Shown here: positions 26,742 through 27,425 of the stretch, in pieces
Layout: every line of letters begins with the position of its first letter
Numbering within the stretch: the stretch's first letter is position 1
Assembly: GCA_029378245.1 (NCBI GenBank)
Contig: JARKIF010000336.1
Coordinates: forward strand, 1 to 27,425
Length of the DNA: 27,425 nt
Direction of reading: 5' to 3'
Source of the DNA: Roridomyces roridus
Taxonomy: Eukaryota; Basidiomycota; Agaricomycetes; Agaricales; Mycenaceae
Notes under the pieces: generated by a model
What the model saw: only the letters and a program-made list of their open reading frames with translations
Databases searched by the model: none
What the model was told of the DNA's origin: nothing
Position numbers and translations under genes: made by a program

Positions 26742-27425
26742 CTAGACGGCCTCATCGATCACGACGCGAGGCACGGCGACAGACGACGTCGACTCGGTGA
26801 ACACCCCAACCGACGAGCTCGAATAACCGCCCATCGAGGTGAGCTCGCTGATAGACGTGAACTGCGACATCTCGAAGGCAGGCTTGTCCCGCGTATCGTC
26901 CGAAGCCATCTATGCATATGTGACCCTTGAACAAACGAAATCCATGAATGTGTGAACGTACGGTACTATCAGGCGGATGCACGAATTCGACTGTAGAGAT
27001 GGGTCCGCTGGGCTGACCAGTGTGATTTTCCGACAATTCGCCGTTCTTGACCTTGCCCCCGCATGGCCTCGCGCAGATTGAGGCTGATGATAGATAGAGG
27101 TGAGTGGACATGCTGAGGAAACCACGGATACTACACACTGAGGAGCATGCTGTTCATGTATACTGCACGGCGAATCAGTCATAGCCACGAGGAGGAGAGG
27201 AAAGGTACGTACGTTTACTGCACGGTGCGATACCGAGGAAATAGAACGTCCCTGGAGTGGCGAGGAAAAGGATCATAGTCAACGCCGAGATATCGAAGTG
27301 AGCACGCCGCGCCCGATAGCGTTTAGCATCAACATGCTGAGCATCTCGTGCGTCCTCGGCAGCCCATTCTTCTTGTGTTCGTTGAAGAAGTGGCATAGGT
27401 AGAGCGTTATGACGATGTCGCTTCC
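26742..27425 (-). CDS. DUF6534 integral membrane protein (partial, with frame breaks)
   Basis: This is the C-terminal part of a multi-helix membrane protein of the basidiomycete DUF6534 family; function is unknown, and the start lies beyond the right edge. Exons in + coordinates, in gene order: 27213-27425, 27135-27162, 26962-27083, 26742-26909. The family landmarks are SDIVITLYLCHFFNEHKKNG, MLNAIGRGVLTS, LTMILFLATPGTFYFLGI and LYMNSMLLSVLNLREAMRG. After the last helix the tail is polar (ENHTGQPSGPISTVEF; SSSSVGVFTESTSS). Two single-base breaks are apparent. Near 27283-27290 the frame slips between GVLTS and SALTMILF with no room for an intron. At the run of five C (27056-27060) one base too many separates REAMRG from KVKNGELSEN. 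It may therefore be a pseudogene, or the assembly has indels here. Convergent with mL45. Confidence 0.75.

Noticed and set aside
26114..26755. 213-codon minus-strand frame covering the end of mL45.
   Set aside because: The mL45 C-terminal exon is clearly coding on the plus strand, and the minus frame is low-complexity without a domain.

Overview
This window looks like nuclear DNA of a basidiomycete fungus, most likely an Agaricomycete. Genes are split by many short introns (about 45-60 nt, GT...AG, branch sites resembling CTAAC/CTGAC). The products are standard fungal housekeeping proteins, and the last gene belongs to DUF6534, a membrane family typical of mushrooms. No bacterial-type operon, CRISPR array or rRNA was seen. 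All exon models below were spliced by eye and checked for reading-frame continuity.

Layout, left to right: (1) 1-345, the 3' end of the NEDD8-activating enzyme regulatory subunit (+). (2) 408-4605, a complete hAT-family DNA transposon with 21-bp terminal inverted repeats, an exact 8-bp target duplication (400-407 and 4606-4613) and a 14-exon transposase gene that can be spliced to an uninterrupted 863-residue protein. (3) 4830-6889 and 7213-9317, a tandem pair of MFS transporters (+). (4) 10205-14687, a type II phosphatidylserine decarboxylase with C2 domains and an EF-hand (+). (5) 14961-17185, an ELYS-domain nuclear pore assembly protein (+). (6) 17476-20842, the COPII coat subunit Sec24, with an N-terminal WW domain (-). 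(7) 20965-22677, a GT61-type glycosyltransferase (-). (8) 23052-24275, an intronless FAD monooxygenase (+). (9) 24391-24990, a CHCHD2/MIX17-type twin CX9C protein (-), divergent across 71 bp from (10) 25062-26376, mitochondrial mL45/MBA1 (+). (11) 26742-27425, a DUF6534 membrane protein (-, running off the right edge).

Most genes are unrelated housekeeping genes. Three functional links are visible: Psd2-type lipid synthesis, Sec24 and the GT61 enzyme all act in the endomembrane system; the CHCHD2-like and mL45 genes are both mitochondrial and share a very short promoter; the two MFS genes are recent-looking paralogues.

The most unusual biology is in the MFS pair. The paralogues differ at many intron positions, and three of the copy-specific introns are bounded by direct repeats of the surrounding exon, as expected for intron gain by insertion or local duplication. 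One of these introns (9095-9150) contains what looks like the 5' half of tRNA-Phe(GAA), ending at the place where tRNA introns sit. The pair also requires a 5-nt microexon, an apparent 23-nt intron and GC-AG introns. Two genes at the right end (mL45 and DUF6534) show single-base frame problems that could be assembly indels or real decay.
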